Positions 32,492 through 41,359 of a DNA stretch of 64,000 nt are shown here, in pieces. The first letter of the stretch is position 1. Each line of letters starts with the position of its first letter. Origin of the DNA: Catenulispora sp. GP43 (GTDB lineage Bacteria; Actinomycetota; Actinomycetes; Streptomycetales; Catenulisporaceae); the NCBI RefSeq assembly GCF_041260665.1, contig NZ_JBGCCT010000005.1:62001-126000 (forward strand). The letters are read 5' to 3'. Position numbers and translations under genes: made by a program. A model generated the notes under the pieces. It searched no databases. It worked only from the letters and a program-made list of their open reading frames with translations, and was not told where the DNA came from.

Positions 32492-33291
32492 CGCCGCCCG
32501 CCGGATGCGGTGCGCAGCGCGTAGCCGACCCCGCGGACGGTCTGGACCAGCCGGGGCAGGCCGTCGAACTCGGTCTTCTTGCGCACGTACATCACGTACA
32601 CGTCCAGCGAGTTCGAGGCGGGCTCGAAGTCGAAGCCCCACACGGAGCGCAGGATCTGCTCGCGGGTCAGCGCCTGGCGCGGGTGGGACAGGAACATCTC
32701 CAGCAGCAGGTACTCCGTCCGGGTGAGCTCGATGAGCTGGCCGGCCCGGGTCACCTCGCGGGTCAGGGTGTCCATGCGCAGGTCTTCGTACTCCAGGACG
32801 TGGTCTTCCCGGGCGGCCGCGCCCGCGCCCGGCTCGGCGCCCTCGCCGACCAGCGCGCCGCGCCGCAACAGGGCCCGGACCCGGGCCAGCAGCTCGTCGA
32901 GCTCGAAGGGCTTGGCCAGGTAGTCGTCGGCGCCGGCGTCCAGGCCGGCGACGCGGTCCCCGGTCAGGTCGCGCGCGGTGAGCATGAGCACCGGCAGCGT
33001 CGGGTCGGCGGAGCGCAGCCGGCGGCAGGCGGTCAGGCCGTCCATGCCCGGCATCAGCACGTCCAGCACGACCAGGTCCGGCCGCGCGCTCTGGACCTCG
33101 GCCAGCGCGGCCCGGCCGTCGTTGGCGGTCCGGACGGCGTAGCCCTCGAACTCCAGGCTGGAGGCGAGCACGGCGCGGATGCCGGGCTCGTCGTCGACGA
33201 CGAGGATCTCGGAGGTGCTCTGGGTGTTCTGAACGCTCTGCGCGCCGGCGGCACCGGCGGGACCAGCGAGAAAGGGCGTGGGAGAGCTCAC
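32488..33291 (-). CDS. OmpR/PhoB-family response regulator
   Basis: A 267-residue regulator. The receiver domain has acidic pair VVDDE, phospho-acceptor Asp near residue 77 in VVLDVLMPGMDGL, and YLAKPFELDELLARV. The C-terminal winged helix holds ELTRTEYLLLEMFLSHPRQA and VYVMYVRKKTEFDG. It is encoded with the overlapping sensor kinase gene. GTG 33291 is chosen because a GATAGT box lies 7 nt upstream; GTG 33300 is an alternative. Four 11-bp-spaced TGAG-like repeats just upstream of that box imply autoregulation, and the same repeats before the GT2 gene mark it as a target. Confidence 0.92.
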   Translation of the reverse strand: MSSPTPFLAGPAGAAGAQSVQNTQSTSEILVVDDEPGIRAVLASSLEFEGYAVRTANDGRAALAEVQSARPDLVVLDVLMPGMDGLTACRRLRSADPTLPVLMLTARDLTGDRVAGLDAGADDYLAKPFELDELLARVRALLRRGALVGEGAEPGAGAAAREDHVLEYEDLRMDTLTREVTRAGQLIELTRTEYLLLEMFLSHPRQALTREQILRSVWGFDFEPASNSLDVYVMYVRKKTEFDGLPRLVQTVRGVGYALRTASGGRR

Positions 33292-33298
33292 GGCGACC

Positions 33299-33304
33299 AC
33301 TATC
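33299..33304 (-). promoter_or_regulatory. -10 box (GATAGT) for the response regulator gene
   Basis: A minus-strand box 7 nt before GTG 33291. The first base departs from TANNNT. Confidence 0.35.
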
Positions 33305-33314
33305 CGTGGGGTCG

Positions 33315-33352
33315 ATGAGGAACGTCTGAGAAACTTTCAGGAGAATTCTGAG
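33315..33352 (-). promoter_or_regulatory. Four 11-bp-spaced repeats upstream of the response regulator gene
   Basis: On the plus strand ATGAG (33315), CTGAG (33326), TCAGG (33337, weaker) and CTGAG (33348), each 11 bp apart, cover the region where the -35 would lie. Confidence 0.6.
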
Positions 33353-33402
33353 AGGTTTCGGTCCTCCCCGCCAGGGTTCCCGCGCCCGGGGCTTGCGAGC
33401 TA

Positions 33403-33420
33403 AGTTAGTGAGTGATAACT
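33403..33420. promoter_or_regulatory. TetR operator O1 (AGTTAGTGAGTGATAACT)
   Basis: An 18-bp imperfect palindrome with AGTTA/TAACT arms. It overlaps the TAACTT -10 box (33416-33421) of the TetR gene, so binding would shut off its own promoter. Confidence 0.7.
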
Positions 33421-33421
33421 T
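33416..33421 (+). promoter_or_regulatory. -10 box (TAACTT) for the TetR gene
   Basis: TAACTT is 7 nt before ATG 33429, a leaderless layout, and lies inside the operator. Confidence 0.5.
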
Positions 33422-33428
33422 ACTTCAC

Positions 33429-34085
33429 ATGACCCGCATGAGTGCCGAAGAGCGCCGCGACCAAGTGGTGCGTGCCGCCGTCGCCGAGTTCTCGGTGCGC
33501 GGCCTGGAAGGGACCTCGACCTCCGACATCGCCAAGCGCGTCGGGGTGTCGCAGCCCTACCTGTTCCGGCTGTTCCCGACCAAGCGCGACCTGTTCATCG
33601 CCGCCGTCGAGTACGGCGCGTCGCTGGTCCGGGACGTCTTCACCAAGGCGGCCGACGGCAAGTACGGGCACGCGGCGCTCGCCGCCATGGGCGATGCCTA
33701 CCAGGACCTGCTCATGGCGGACCGCGAGGTGCTGAACATGCAGCTCCAGCAGTTCGCCGCGTGTCACGACCCCGAGGTCCAGGCGGCCGTGCGCAAAGCG
33801 ATGCAGGGCCTGTGGCAGCACATGGACAACCTCTCGGGCGCCCCGGTCGGGATCCGCGTGGACTTCCTGGCCAAGGGCATGCTCTGCAACGTGATCGCCG
33901 CGATGGGCCGCGACGACAGCGACGATCCGGAGTGGCAGCCGATCCTCGCGGTGCTGCGCGACGACACCGCGGAGGCCGCCGCGGACGCCGCGGACCTCGA
34001 CGCCGCGGCGGCCGAGAAGCATTCGCCCGGCAGCCCGGCCGAGCCGAAGTACGCGAACTACGTCGAGAAGGCGTTCACCGACTGA
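33429..34085 (+). CDS. TetR-family regulator of the adjacent efflux gene
   Basis: A 218-residue regulator. Residues 5-50 form the DNA-binding domain (VRAAVAEFSVRGLEGTSTSD, then IAKRVGVSQPYLFRLFPTKRDL). The rest is the ligand-binding helical domain, with an Ala/Asp-rich stretch near the C-terminus. It lies directly before an MFS drug-exporter gene on the same strand. Three near-identical 18-bp palindromes (one at its own promoter, two before the exporter) make autoregulation and exporter repression very likely. The inducer is unknown. An alternative start is ATG 33438. Confidence 0.9.
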   Translation: MTRMSAEERRDQVVRAAVAEFSVRGLEGTSTSDIAKRVGVSQPYLFRLFPTKRDLFIAAVEYGASLVRDVFTKAADGKYGHAALAAMGDAYQDLLMADREVLNMQLQQFAACHDPEVQAAVRKAMQGLWQHMDNLSGAPVGIRVDFLAKGMLCNVIAAMGRDDSDDPEWQPILAVLRDDTAEAAADAADLDAAAAEKHSPGSPAEPKYANYVEKAFTD

Positions 34086-34152
34086 CCTGACCGGTCCGGA
34101 CGCCGTCCGAAAACCCCACAGCACCTTTTCGCAGCATCCTTCTGTCCCGACA

Positions 34153-34170
34153 AGTTAGTGACTGATTACT
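34153..34170. promoter_or_regulatory. TetR operator O2
   Basis: AGTTAGTGACTGATTACT matches O1 at 16 of 18 positions, upstream of the MFS gene. Confidence 0.65.
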
Positions 34171-34179
34171 ACCTTCTGT

Positions 34180-34197
34180 AGTTAGTGATTGCTAACT
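34180..34197. promoter_or_regulatory. TetR operator O3
   Basis: AGTTAGTGATTGCTAACT has perfect AGTTAG/CTAACT arms. Its centre is 27 bp from that of O2, before the MFS start at 34237. Confidence 0.7.
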
Positions 34198-34236
34198 ACT
34201 CAAACCGCCCTCATCACGAACCAGGGGAGTACCACG

Positions 34237-35775
34237 ATGAGCACCGAGACCATCGACCGGCCGGGGGGCCGGACGGCGGACGGCCTGCGGGCCGCCACCA
34301 TCGGCCACCCGGTCCGCACCTTCCTGATCACCTCCGCCGCGATGTTCATGGCCCAGCTGGACAACCTCGTGGTCAGCATCGCGCTGCCCTCGATCCGGCA
34401 GTCCCTGCACGCCGGCCTGTCCGGCCTGCAGTGGACGGTCTCGGCCTACACCCTCACCTTCGCCGTCTTCCTGCTGACCGGCTCCACGCTCGGCGACCGT
34501 TTCGGCCGCCGGACCCTGTTCGTCGCCGGCCTCGCGGTCTTCACCGGCGCCTCCGTGGTCTCGGCGCTGGCGCCGAACATCGGGGTGCTGATCGCGGCGC
34601 GTGCCGTGCAGGGCCTGGGCGGCGCGGTGATCGTGCCGCTGAGCCTGACGCTGCTGTCGGCGAGTGTGCGTCCTGAGAAGCGCGGCGCCGCGGTCGGCGC
34701 CTGGGGGGCCATCGGCGGGCTCGCCGTGGCGCTCGGGCCGGTGATCGGCGGGGCCGTGGTGGAGGCCGCCTCGTGGCAGTGGATCTTCTGGGTGAACGTG
34801 CCGCTGGGCGTCGTGCTGCTGCCGCTGGCCTGGTTCGGCCTCACCGAGAGCCGCGGCCCGGTGCGCCGGCTGGACGTGGTCGGGACCGGGCTGGCCACCG
34901 GCGGGCTGCTGGGTGTGGTGCTGGGCCTGATCCGGGGCGGGGACGTCGGCTGGACCAACTCGCTGGTGCTGACCGGGTTCGTCGTCGGCGCCGTCATGCT
35001 GGCCGGCTTCGTGGTCTGGGAGCTGCGCACCGACGCGCCGATGGTGCCGATGCACCTGTTCCGCGGCCGGAGCTTCCCGCTGATCAACCTCAGCGCCCTG
35101 CTGATGTCCTTCGGGATGTTCGGTTCGGTCTTCTTCCTCTCGCAGGTGTTCCAGACCGTCTTCGGCGACTCGCCGCTGGCCTCCGGGGTGCGGGTGCTGC
35201 CCTGGACCGGCATGCCGATGCTGGTGGCCCCGATCGCCGGCATCCTGTCCGACAAGATCGGCGGCAAGTGGATCGTCACGGTGGGCCTGGGCCTGCAGGC
35301 GGTGGCGCTGGGCTGGATCGCGGCGGTCAGCACGGCCACGGTGGCCTACACCGCGCTGCTGCCGGCCTTCATCCTCGGCGGCACCGGCATGGCGATGTTC
35401 TTCGCGCCGATCGCGAACCTGGTGCTCGGCTCGGTGCGGCGCGACCAGGAGGGCATCGCCTCCGGCATCAACAACGCGCTGCGGGAGTTCGGCGGCGTGC
35501 TGGGCATCGCGGTGATGGGCGCGGTGTTCTCCGCGAACGGCGGCTACGGCCCGACCGCGACCAAGTCCGCCGGCCAGCACTTCGTGGACGGCATGGTCCC
35601 GGCGGTCTACACCGGCGCGGCGATCCTGGCGGTGGCGACGCTGGCGATGTGGCTGGTGCCGAACCGGCGCCCGGCCGCCGGCGCCTCACCGGCCGGGGAC
35701 GGCGCCTCCGAGCAGAGCGCCGGCGACCCGGCGGAGGGACGTCGGCATCAGGAGGCTGCCACCGCGACGGCATAG
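34237..35775 (+). CDS. MFS multidrug exporter, DHA2 (14-helix, EmrB/QacA-like)
   Basis: A 512-residue membrane antiporter. FMAQLDNLVVSIALPSIRQ at the first helix carries the DHA2 motif D1, LTGSTLGDRFGRRTLF is motif A, and ALGPVIGGAVVE is motif C of drug:proton antiporters. About fourteen membrane segments are visible, then a hydrophilic tail of about 45 residues. It should pump hydrophobic drugs or endogenous metabolites out of the cell. The start has a CAGGGGAGT ribosome site. Control is by the upstream TetR-type protein through operators O2 and O3. Confidence 0.92.
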   Translation: MSTETIDRPGGRTADGLRAATIGHPVRTFLITSAAMFMAQLDNLVVSIALPSIRQSLHAGLSGLQWTVSAYTLTFAVFLLTGSTLGDRFGRRTLFVAGLAVFTGASVVSALAPNIGVLIAARAVQGLGGAVIVPLSLTLLSASVRPEKRGAAVGAWGAIGGLAVALGPVIGGAVVEAASWQWIFWVNVPLGVVLLPLAWFGLTESRGPVRRLDVVGTGLATGGLLGVVLGLIRGGDVGWTNSLVLTGFVVGAVMLAGFVVWELRTDAPMVPMHLFRGRSFPLINLSALLMSFGMFGSVFFLSQVFQTVFGDSPLASGVRVLPWTGMPMLVAPIAGILSDKIGGKWIVTVGLGLQAVALGWIAAVSTATVAYTALLPAFILGGTGMAMFFAPIANLVLGSVRRDQEGIASGINNALREFGGVLGIAVMGAVFSANGGYGPTATKSAGQHFVDGMVPAVYTGAAILAVATLAMWLVPNRRPAAGASPAGDGASEQSAGDPAEGRRHQEAATATA

Positions 35776-35835
35776 GTCGCAGAACAGCGTGATATCCGAT
35801 CAGCGCGGACATCCGAGACGGTGATCGGACACACG

Positions 35836-35864
35836 GAAGGCCCCGGCTCGCCGCCGGGGCCTTC
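35836..35864. terminator. Bidirectional terminator between MFS and aminotransferase genes
   Basis: GAAGGCCCCGG pairs with CCGGGGCCTTC (35836-35846 with 35854-35864), between two convergent stops. Confidence 0.8.
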
Positions 35865-35889
35865 GACGTCATGCGGTCCGTCGGACGGT

Positions 35890-37137
35890 TCAGCGCGCTT
35901 CGCCGAGCAGCTTCTGCAGCCGCGACACGCCCTCGACCAGGTCGGCGTCGCTCAGCGCGTAGGACAGCCGCAGGTAGCCGGGGGTCCCGAAGGCCTCCCC
36001 GGGCACCACGGCGACCTCGGCCTCGTCCAGGATGAGCGAGGCCAGTTCGGCCGAGCTGGCCGGCCGCTGGCCGCGGATCTCCTTGCCGAGCAGCTCCTTG
36101 ACCGAGGGGTACACGTAGAACGCGCCCTCGGGCTCCGGGCACACCACGCCGGGGATCTCGTTCAGCATCCGCACCATGGTCTGCCGGCGGCGGTCGAAGG
36201 CCAGCTTCATCTCGCTGACCGCCTCCAGGTCCCCGGACACCGCGGCCAGCGCGGCGATCTGGGCCACGTTGGAGACGTTGGAGGTGGCGTGCGACTGCAG
36301 GTTGGTGGCGGCCTTCACCACGTCGGCCGGGCCGATCAGCCACCCGACCCGCCAGCCGGTCATCGCGTAGGTCTTGGCCACGCCGTTGACGATCACCGTC
36401 TGCTCGGCGAGCTCCGGCACCGCCTTCAGGATCGAGGTGAAGCGCGCGTCGCCGTAGACCAGGTGCTCGTAGATCTCGTCGGTGAGCACCCACAGGCCGT
36501 GCTCCAGGGCCCAGCGGCCGATCGCCTCGACCTGCTCGGGGCTGTAGACCGCGCCGGTGGGGTTGGAGGGCGAGACGAAAAGCAGCACCTTGGTGCGCTC
36601 GGTCCGGGCCGCCTCCAGCTGCTCCACCGAGGCCAGGTAGCCGGTGGTCTCGTCGGTCACCACGTCCACCGGGACGCCGCCGGCCAGCTGGATGGCCTCG
36701 GGGTAGGTGGTCCAGTACGGGGCCGGCACGATGACCTCGTCACCGGGGTCCAGCAACGTCGCGAAGGCGTTGTAGATGGCCTGCTTGCCGCCGTTGGTGA
36801 CCACGACCTGGTTCGCCGAGACCGACACGCCGGAGTCGCGCAGCGTCTTGTGCGCGATCGCCTCCTTCAGCTCCGGCAGCCCCCCGGCCGGCGTGTACTT
36901 GTGGTACTTCGGGTTCTGAGCCGCCTTCACGGCCGCCTCGACGATGTACGCCGGGGTCGGGAAGTCGGGCTCTCCGGCGCCGAAGCCGACCACCGGACGG
37001 CCGGCGGCCTTGAGGGCCTTGGCCTTCGCGTCCACGGCCAGGGTCGCGGACTCGGCAATGGCACCGACGCGCCGGGAGACCCTGGTGGCAGGGCCTTGGC
37101 GGGACGGGGAGGGAGTTGAGGCTGTGGAGGCTGTCAT
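35890..37137 (-). CDS. aspC: Pyridoxal-phosphate aminotransferase, aspartate type (class I)
   Basis: A 415-residue cytoplasmic transaminase interconverting aspartate and oxaloacetate with 2-oxoglutarate/glutamate. [56 protein letters not shown] and [16 protein letters not shown] (PLP lysine) are all in place. It may also serve as a prephenate aminotransferase, as some relatives do. Its position before tRNA-Trp and secE on the opposite strand is the usual actinomycete order. The start ATG 37137 lacks a clear ribosome site; GACGAT sits 6 nt upstream. Confidence 0.9.
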   Translation of the reverse strand: MTASTASTPSPSRQGPATRVSRRVGAIAESATLAVDAKAKALKAAGRPVVGFGAGEPDFPTPAYIVEAAVKAAQNPKYHKYTPAGGLPELKEAIAHKTLRDSGVSVSANQVVVTNGGKQAIYNAFATLLDPGDEVIVPAPYWTTYPEAIQLAGGVPVDVVTDETTGYLASVEQLEAARTERTKVLLFVSPSNPTGAVYSPEQVEAIGRWALEHGLWVLTDEIYEHLVYGDARFTSILKAVPELAEQTVIVNGVAKTYAMTGWRVGWLIGPADVVKAATNLQSHATSNVSNVAQIAALAAVSGDLEAVSEMKLAFDRRRQTMVRMLNEIPGVVCPEPEGAFYVYPSVKELLGKEIRGQRPASSAELASLILDEAEVAVVPGEAFGTPGYLRLSYALSDADLVEGVSRLQKLLGEAR

Positions 37138-37233
37138 GCCCCCATCGTCCCACCGCCAGGGCGGCGATCGGGGTGGTGTTCCACGAAAGGAGACGGCCCG
37201 GAGGCGGCCGTACGCCCCGTTGAGCGGAACCCG

Positions 37234-37264
37234 TTCGCAATCGGGGACGCGCTTCCCGTACACT
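37234..37264 (+). promoter_or_regulatory. Possible promoter for tRNA-Trp / secE-nusG
   Basis: TTCGCA, 19 nt, then TACACT, ending 63 nt before tRNA-Trp. The -10 is good and the -35 weak. Confidence 0.35.
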
Positions 37265-37327
37265 CTCGATCGGCGGATTCCCCTTCCCCACCTCGGCGAG
37301 GTAGGTTTGTGGAGCACGCTTAGGCAA

Positions 37328-37400
37328 AGGGTCGTAGCTCAACTGGCAGAGCACCGGTCTCCAAAACCGGGGGTTGGGGGTTCAAGTCCCTCCGGCCCTG
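37328..37400 (+). tRNA. tRNA-Trp (anticodon CCA)
   Basis: A 73-nt cloverleaf: AGGGTCG/CGGCCCT acceptor, CCGGT-CTCCAAA-ACCGG anticodon arm. It precedes secE as in most actinobacteria. CCA is not encoded. Confidence 0.95.
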
Positions 37401-37405
37401 CTTAG

Positions 37406-37443
37406 GCGCCCAGGAAAGCCCGGTATAGGGCTTTCCTGGGCGC
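37406..37443 (+). terminator. Hairpin between tRNA-Trp and secE
   Basis: A perfect 16-bp stem (37406-37421 with 37428-37443, 6-nt loop) right after the tRNA, either ending its transcript or marking its 3' processing. Confidence 0.7.
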
Positions 37444-37508
37444 GAAGCGTGTTCGCGGCGAGACCCGCCGCGCAACTTGCCACTTTCACCGAATGTGATG
37501 AGGACCAG

Positions 37509-37778
37509 GTGACCGAGACGAGCTCGACCTCCGCGATGTCGAAGCCGGACCGCGGCCGTGGTGGCGACCGCCGCCCCGAGCGCCGCCGGTCCCCGCTGGG
37601 CCGCCTGGGCCTGTTCTACCGGCAGATCATCGCCGAACTGCGCAAGGTGGTGTGGCCGACCCGCAACGAACTGGTCACCTACACCACGGTGGTCATCGTG
37701 TTCGTCGCGATCGTCGTCGCGATCGTGGCTACGCTGGACTACGGGTTCAGCAAACTGGTGATGTGGGTGTTCGGCTGA
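37509..37778 (+). CDS. secE: Preprotein translocase subunit SecE
   Basis: An 89-residue single-span membrane subunit of the SecYEG channel. The hydrophilic N-terminal 37 residues are followed by the conserved FYRQIIAELRKVVWPTRNEL amphipathic helix and one membrane helix (TTVVIVFVAIVVAIVATL). The start is GTG 37509 with GAGGA close upstream; ATG 37536 is an in-frame alternative. It lies 47 nt before nusG, the standard pair. Confidence 0.93.
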   Translation: MTETSSTSAMSKPDRGRGGDRRPERRRSPLGRLGLFYRQIIAELRKVVWPTRNELVTYTTVVIVFVAIVVAIVATLDYGFSKLVMWVFG

Positions 37779-37825
37779 GCCGCCGTACCGACATAGCACC
37801 CCGAGCGAAGGAAGTATGAGCGACC

Positions 37826-38572
37826 GTGTCTGAGACGTACGGAGACCTCGAAGAGGCGACTGTTCTCGTGGAGAACGACGACGAGGCCGTCGAGGCGGAG
37901 GTCGCCACCGGTGAGCCCGATCAGGACGCGGCTGAGCAGGCCGAGGGTGAGACCGGCAGCGGGGCCGCGCCGGGCAGCCCGGAGGCGATCGAGGAGTTCC
38001 GCGACGCGCTGCGCCGCGCGCCCGGCGAGTGGTACGTGATCCACAGCTACGCCGGCTACGAGAACCGGGTGAAGCAGAACCTCGAGACCCGCATGACCAC
38101 CCTGAACATGGAGGAGTTCATCTTCCAGGTCGAGGTGCCCATGGAGGAGGTCGTCGAGATCAAGGGCGGCCAGCGCAAGCGGGTCAAGCGCAACAAGTTC
38201 CCCGGCTACGTGCTGGTCCGGATGGACCTGACCAACGAGTCCTGGGGCGTGGTGCGCAACACCCCGGGCGTGACCGGCTTCGTCGGCAACGCCCACGAGC
38301 CGTACCCGCTGACCCTGGACGAGGTCGTGAAGATCCTGCTCGAGGAGCAGCCCGAGGAGGTCAGCGGCAAGCAGAAGGCGCCGGCCGAGGTCAAGGTGCT
38401 GGACTTCGAGGTCGGGGACTCGGTCACCGTCATCGACGGCCCGTTCGCCACGCTGCAGGCCACGATCAACGAGATCAACGCCGACTCGCAGAAGGTCAAG
38501 GGCCTGGTGGAGATCTTCGGCCGGGAGACCCCGGTGGAGCTGAGCTTCAACCAGATCCAGAAGAACAGCTGA
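37826..38572 (+). CDS. nusG: Transcription termination/antitermination factor NusG
   Basis: A 248-residue RNA-polymerase-binding factor. The first 60 residues are acidic and disordered, an extension usual in actinobacteria. The NGN domain follows ([42 protein letters not shown]), then the KOW domain ([20 protein letters not shown]). It links RNA polymerase to Rho or the ribosome. The GTG start has GAAGGAAG upstream at a somewhat long distance. A terminator hairpin follows, unlike genomes where rplK comes directly next. Confidence 0.94.
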   Translation: MSETYGDLEEATVLVENDDEAVEAEVATGEPDQDAAEQAEGETGSGAAPGSPEAIEEFRDALRRAPGEWYVIHSYAGYENRVKQNLETRMTTLNMEEFIFQVEVPMEEVVEIKGGQRKRVKRNKFPGYVLVRMDLTNESWGVVRNTPGVTGFVGNAHEPYPLTLDEVVKILLEEQPEEVSGKQKAPAEVKVLDFEVGDSVTVIDGPFATLQATINEINADSQKVKGLVEIFGRETPVELSFNQIQKNS

Positions 38573-38629
38573 GGTCCGGCTCCGCCAAACGGATGACCGA
38601 TTCTCATGCTGCTTTCGCAGGCAGCTGAC

Positions 38630-38658
38630 AGGGCGCTCCCCATACGGTGGAGCGCCCT
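38630..38658 (+). terminator. Terminator after nusG
   Basis: AGGGCGCTCC-N9-GGAGCGCCCT, a perfect 10-bp stem between nusG and the inserted surface-protein gene. Confidence 0.75.
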
Positions 38659-38691
38659 TAACGTTCCCTGAAGATTCCGTGGGGGGATCTC

Positions 38692-40755
38692 GTGTCATTC
38701 CGCATGTCCAGGCGGCTGTCCGCGGCCGCCGTCGTGTCCGCCTCGCTGGTCGCGCTGGCGCTCGCGCCGCAGGCCGGCGCCACCGTCGGCGGCGTCCCGG
38801 CGCACAGCCCGCTGACCATCAGCCACACCAACGGCTCCCTGGAGACGGTCGGCGGGGGGAGCACCTCGGTGCCCTGGGCCGGCACCGACGTCTCCTGGTC
38901 GCCCGACGGCAGCAAGTACGCCTTCAGCGCCAACGGCCAGATCTACACCGCGAACGCCGACGGCTCCAGCCTGAAGGCGGTGGCCCGGCTGGCCGCCGCC
39001 GACGCCCAGCCGGTCTGGACCTACGGCGGCGAGCTGCTGGTCTTCGCCGGCTGGGACCCGGCCGCGGGCGGCGCCTCCGGCCCGACCCAGCTGATGGCAA
39101 CCTGGTCCAACGGCTCGGCCGCCGGCAACGGCACGCCGGTGTCCTGGCCGCTGCCGAAGGCCTCGAGCCCGGCGGCCGCCGACTCGGCCCCGGACTTCGG
39201 CGGCGACACCCTGGCCTTCGCCCGGTCCCAGAACGGGTCCTCGGCCGGGATCTGGGTCCGCGACGAGACCGGGGACTTCGTCCCGTACCAGGTCGCGGCC
39301 ACCGGCACCGCGCCGAGCGTGTCCCCGGACGGCAAGACGGTCGCGTTCGTGCAGGCCGACAAGGACAACGTGCCGCAGATCTGGACCGTCCCGGCCGCGG
39401 CGCCCTCCGGCGGGCTGGCCACGCCGGTCCAGCAGACCTTCGCCGCCACCGGGGTCAAGGTCGCCAACCCGGTGTTCTCCCCGGACGGCAAGACGATCGC
39501 CTTCGACGAGACCTCGGCCGGCACCAGCCAGGTGCGCTGGGTCGCGCTGAACACCGACCCGAAGGCCACGGCCAACGCCGAGACCACGATCTCCGTCTCG
39601 GGCGCGCTGAGCGGCGGCGAGCACCTGTCCTACCGGACCGAGTTCGCCAAGCCGGTGGTGCGGCTGGCCGGCGCGGACCGCCTGGGCACCGCGACCGCCG
39701 TGTCGCAGGAGGGGTGGCGGAACAACGGCGACACCGCCGATGTGAGCCGTTCGCAGGCCGACGTCGCCGTCCTGTCGCGCGACGACCTGCCGGCCGACGC
39801 GCTGGCCGGCTCGGCGCTGGCCGCGCGGAAGAACGGTCCGCTGCTGCTGACCAAGAGCGGATCGCTGTCGCCGCAGGCCGCCGCCGAGCTCAAGCGCATC
39901 TTGCACCCGGGCGCCACCGTCTACCTGCTGGGCGGCACGCAGGCGCTGTCCCCGGCGGTCGAAGCGGCCGTGCACGCGCTGGGCTTCAGCCCGGCGCGGA
40001 TCGCCGGCAGCACCCGGTACGACACCGCGGTGCGGATCGCCGACACCATGACCGCCAAGCCCAGCGAGATCCTGCTGGCCACCGGCCAGGACTTCGCCGA
40101 CGCGCTGTCCGCGGGCGCCGCGGCCGGCGCGAACTACGGCTCGGTGGTGGTGCTCACCGACGACACCAGGATGCCGACCGAGACGGCCGCGTACCTGCAC
40201 CACTTCGGGACCGACTTCGGGCCGAGCTCCAGCATCTTCCTGGCCGCGGTCGGCGGCCAGGCGCTGAAGGCGCTGGACTCCACGCAGCAGGGCTACTGGC
40301 GCCTGCCGCTGGTCGGCAACGACCGGTATCAGACCTCGTTCAAGGTGGCGAACACGTTCTTCCCGGCGCTGGACGCCGTCGGCGTGGCCACCGGCGCGGC
40401 CTGGCCCGACGCGCTCTCCGGCGGGGCGGCGATGGGCACCCAGGGCGGTCCGCTGCTGCTGGTGAACCCGGCGACCGGGCTCTCCGGCCAGGACATCGCG
40501 CTGTTGGACGCGAACCGGGGCGAGCTGTACTCCGGCTTCGTCTTCGGCGGGACCGTGGCGGTGCCGGCCGGTATCGACAGGCAGCTGGCGCAGGCGATCG
40601 CCGGCCCGCTGGGCGCCGTCGACGGCAGCGGGCACCGGCTGGCCGCCGCGTCGGCGGACGGGGCCGCCGGGACGCTGTCGCCGCGGGACGCGGCGGGGCT
40701 GCGGTCGGCGCTGCCGGGCGGCGGGGCGTTGAAGCTGACGCCGAGCCGGCCGTAG
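38692..40755 (+). CDS. Secreted beta-propeller protein with cell-wall-binding type 2 repeats
   Basis: A 687-residue exported protein. The signal peptide ends near residue 30 (APQAGA). Residues 60-310 show TolB/WD40-like blades (VSWSPDGSKYAFSA, PSVSPDGKTVAFVQ, PVFSPDGKTIAFDE). From about 320 to 650 there are three cell-wall-binding 2 repeats (VRLAGADRLGTATAVSQEGW, ARIAGSTRYDTAVRIAD, then a GNDRYQTSFKVAN-type third). It is probably displayed on the wall; its ligand is unknown. It starts at GTG 38692 behind GGGGGGA. It sits between nusG and rplK with its own terminators on both sides, so it is an insertion in a normally contiguous cluster. Confidence 0.85.
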   Translation: MSFRMSRRLSAAAVVSASLVALALAPQAGATVGGVPAHSPLTISHTNGSLETVGGGSTSVPWAGTDVSWSPDGSKYAFSANGQIYTANADGSSLKAVARLAAADAQPVWTYGGELLVFAGWDPAAGGASGPTQLMATWSNGSAAGNGTPVSWPLPKASSPAAADSAPDFGGDTLAFARSQNGSSAGIWVRDETGDFVPYQVAATGTAPSVSPDGKTVAFVQADKDNVPQIWTVPAAAPSGGLATPVQQTFAATGVKVANPVFSPDGKTIAFDETSAGTSQVRWVALNTDPKATANAETTISVSGALSGGEHLSYRTEFAKPVVRLAGADRLGTATAVSQEGWRNNGDTADVSRSQADVAVLSRDDLPADALAGSALAARKNGPLLLTKSGSLSPQAAAELKRILHPGATVYLLGGTQALSPAVEAAVHALGFSPARIAGSTRYDTAVRIADTMTAKPSEILLATGQDFADALSAGAAAGANYGSVVVLTDDTRMPTETAAYLHHFGTDFGPSSSIFLAAVGGQALKALDSTQQGYWRLPLVGNDRYQTSFKVANTFFPALDAVGVATGAAWPDALSGGAAMGTQGGPLLLVNPATGLSGQDIALLDANRGELYSGFVFGGTVAVPAGIDRQLAQAIAGPLGAVDGSGHRLAAASADGAAGTLSPRDAAGLRSALPGGGALKLTPSRP

Positions 40756-40767
40756 TTCCTCCGGTCC

Positions 40768-40805
40768 GAGGCCCCCGCACCGGTGCTGACCGGGGCGGGG
40801 GCCTC
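40768..40805 (+). terminator. Terminator after the surface-protein gene
   Basis: GAGGCCCCCGC pairs with GCGGGGGCCTC (40768-40778 with 40795-40805). Confidence 0.75.
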
Positions 40806-40924
40806 GTCCTGTCCGGGGCATACCGGCCGGTCCGGTAAGCTTGACGGCTGTTGCCCATGGCAACGTGTCTCCGCCGTGCCCTTGGTAGGGGTTATCGGCG
40901 ACGTCTACAGAAACGAGTTCGGGA

Positions 40925-41359
40925 ATGCCTCCCAAGAAGAAGCTCACCGCGGTCATCAAGCTCCAGATCAAGGCCGGTATGGCGAACCCGGCCCCGCCCG
41001 TCGGCCCGGCTCTGGGCCAGCACGGCGTGAACATCATGGAGTTCTGCAAGCAGTACAACGCGGCCACCGAGGCCCAGCGCGGCCAGGTCGTCCCGGTCGA
41101 GATCTCGGTGTTCGAGGACCGCTCCTTCACCTTCATCACCAAGACCCCGCCGGCCGCGAAGCTGATCCTGAAGGCCGCGGGCATCGAGAAGGGCTCGGGC
41201 GTCCCGCAGAAGGACAAGGTCGCGACGCTGACCCAGGCCCAGGTCCGGGAGATCGCCGAGACCAAGATGCCGGACCTGAACGCCAACGACGTCGAGGCCG
41301 CGATGAAGATCATCGCCGGCACCGCGCGCTCGATGGGCGTCATCGTCTCGGACAGCTGA
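40925..41359 (+). CDS. rplK: 50S ribosomal protein L11
   Basis: A 144-residue protein of the L7/L12 stalk base that binds 23S rRNA at the GTPase centre. [20 protein letters not shown] is the conserved start, and [20 protein letters not shown] leads into the RNA-binding C-terminal domain. It has the family's usual length. It precedes rplA by 120 nt; a GC-rich inverted repeat in that gap may attenuate transcription. Confidence 0.97.
   Translation: MPPKKKLTAVIKLQIKAGMANPAPPVGPALGQHGVNIMEFCKQYNAATEAQRGQVVPVEISVFEDRSFTFITKTPPAAKLILKAAGIEKGSGVPQKDKVATLTQAQVREIAETKMPDLNANDVEAAMKIIAGTARSMGVIVSDS

Noticed and set aside
40768-40805. Insertion-sequence end repeats around the surface-protein gene.
   Set aside because: The hairpins on the two sides differ in sequence and behave as terminators; no transposase or target duplication is visible.
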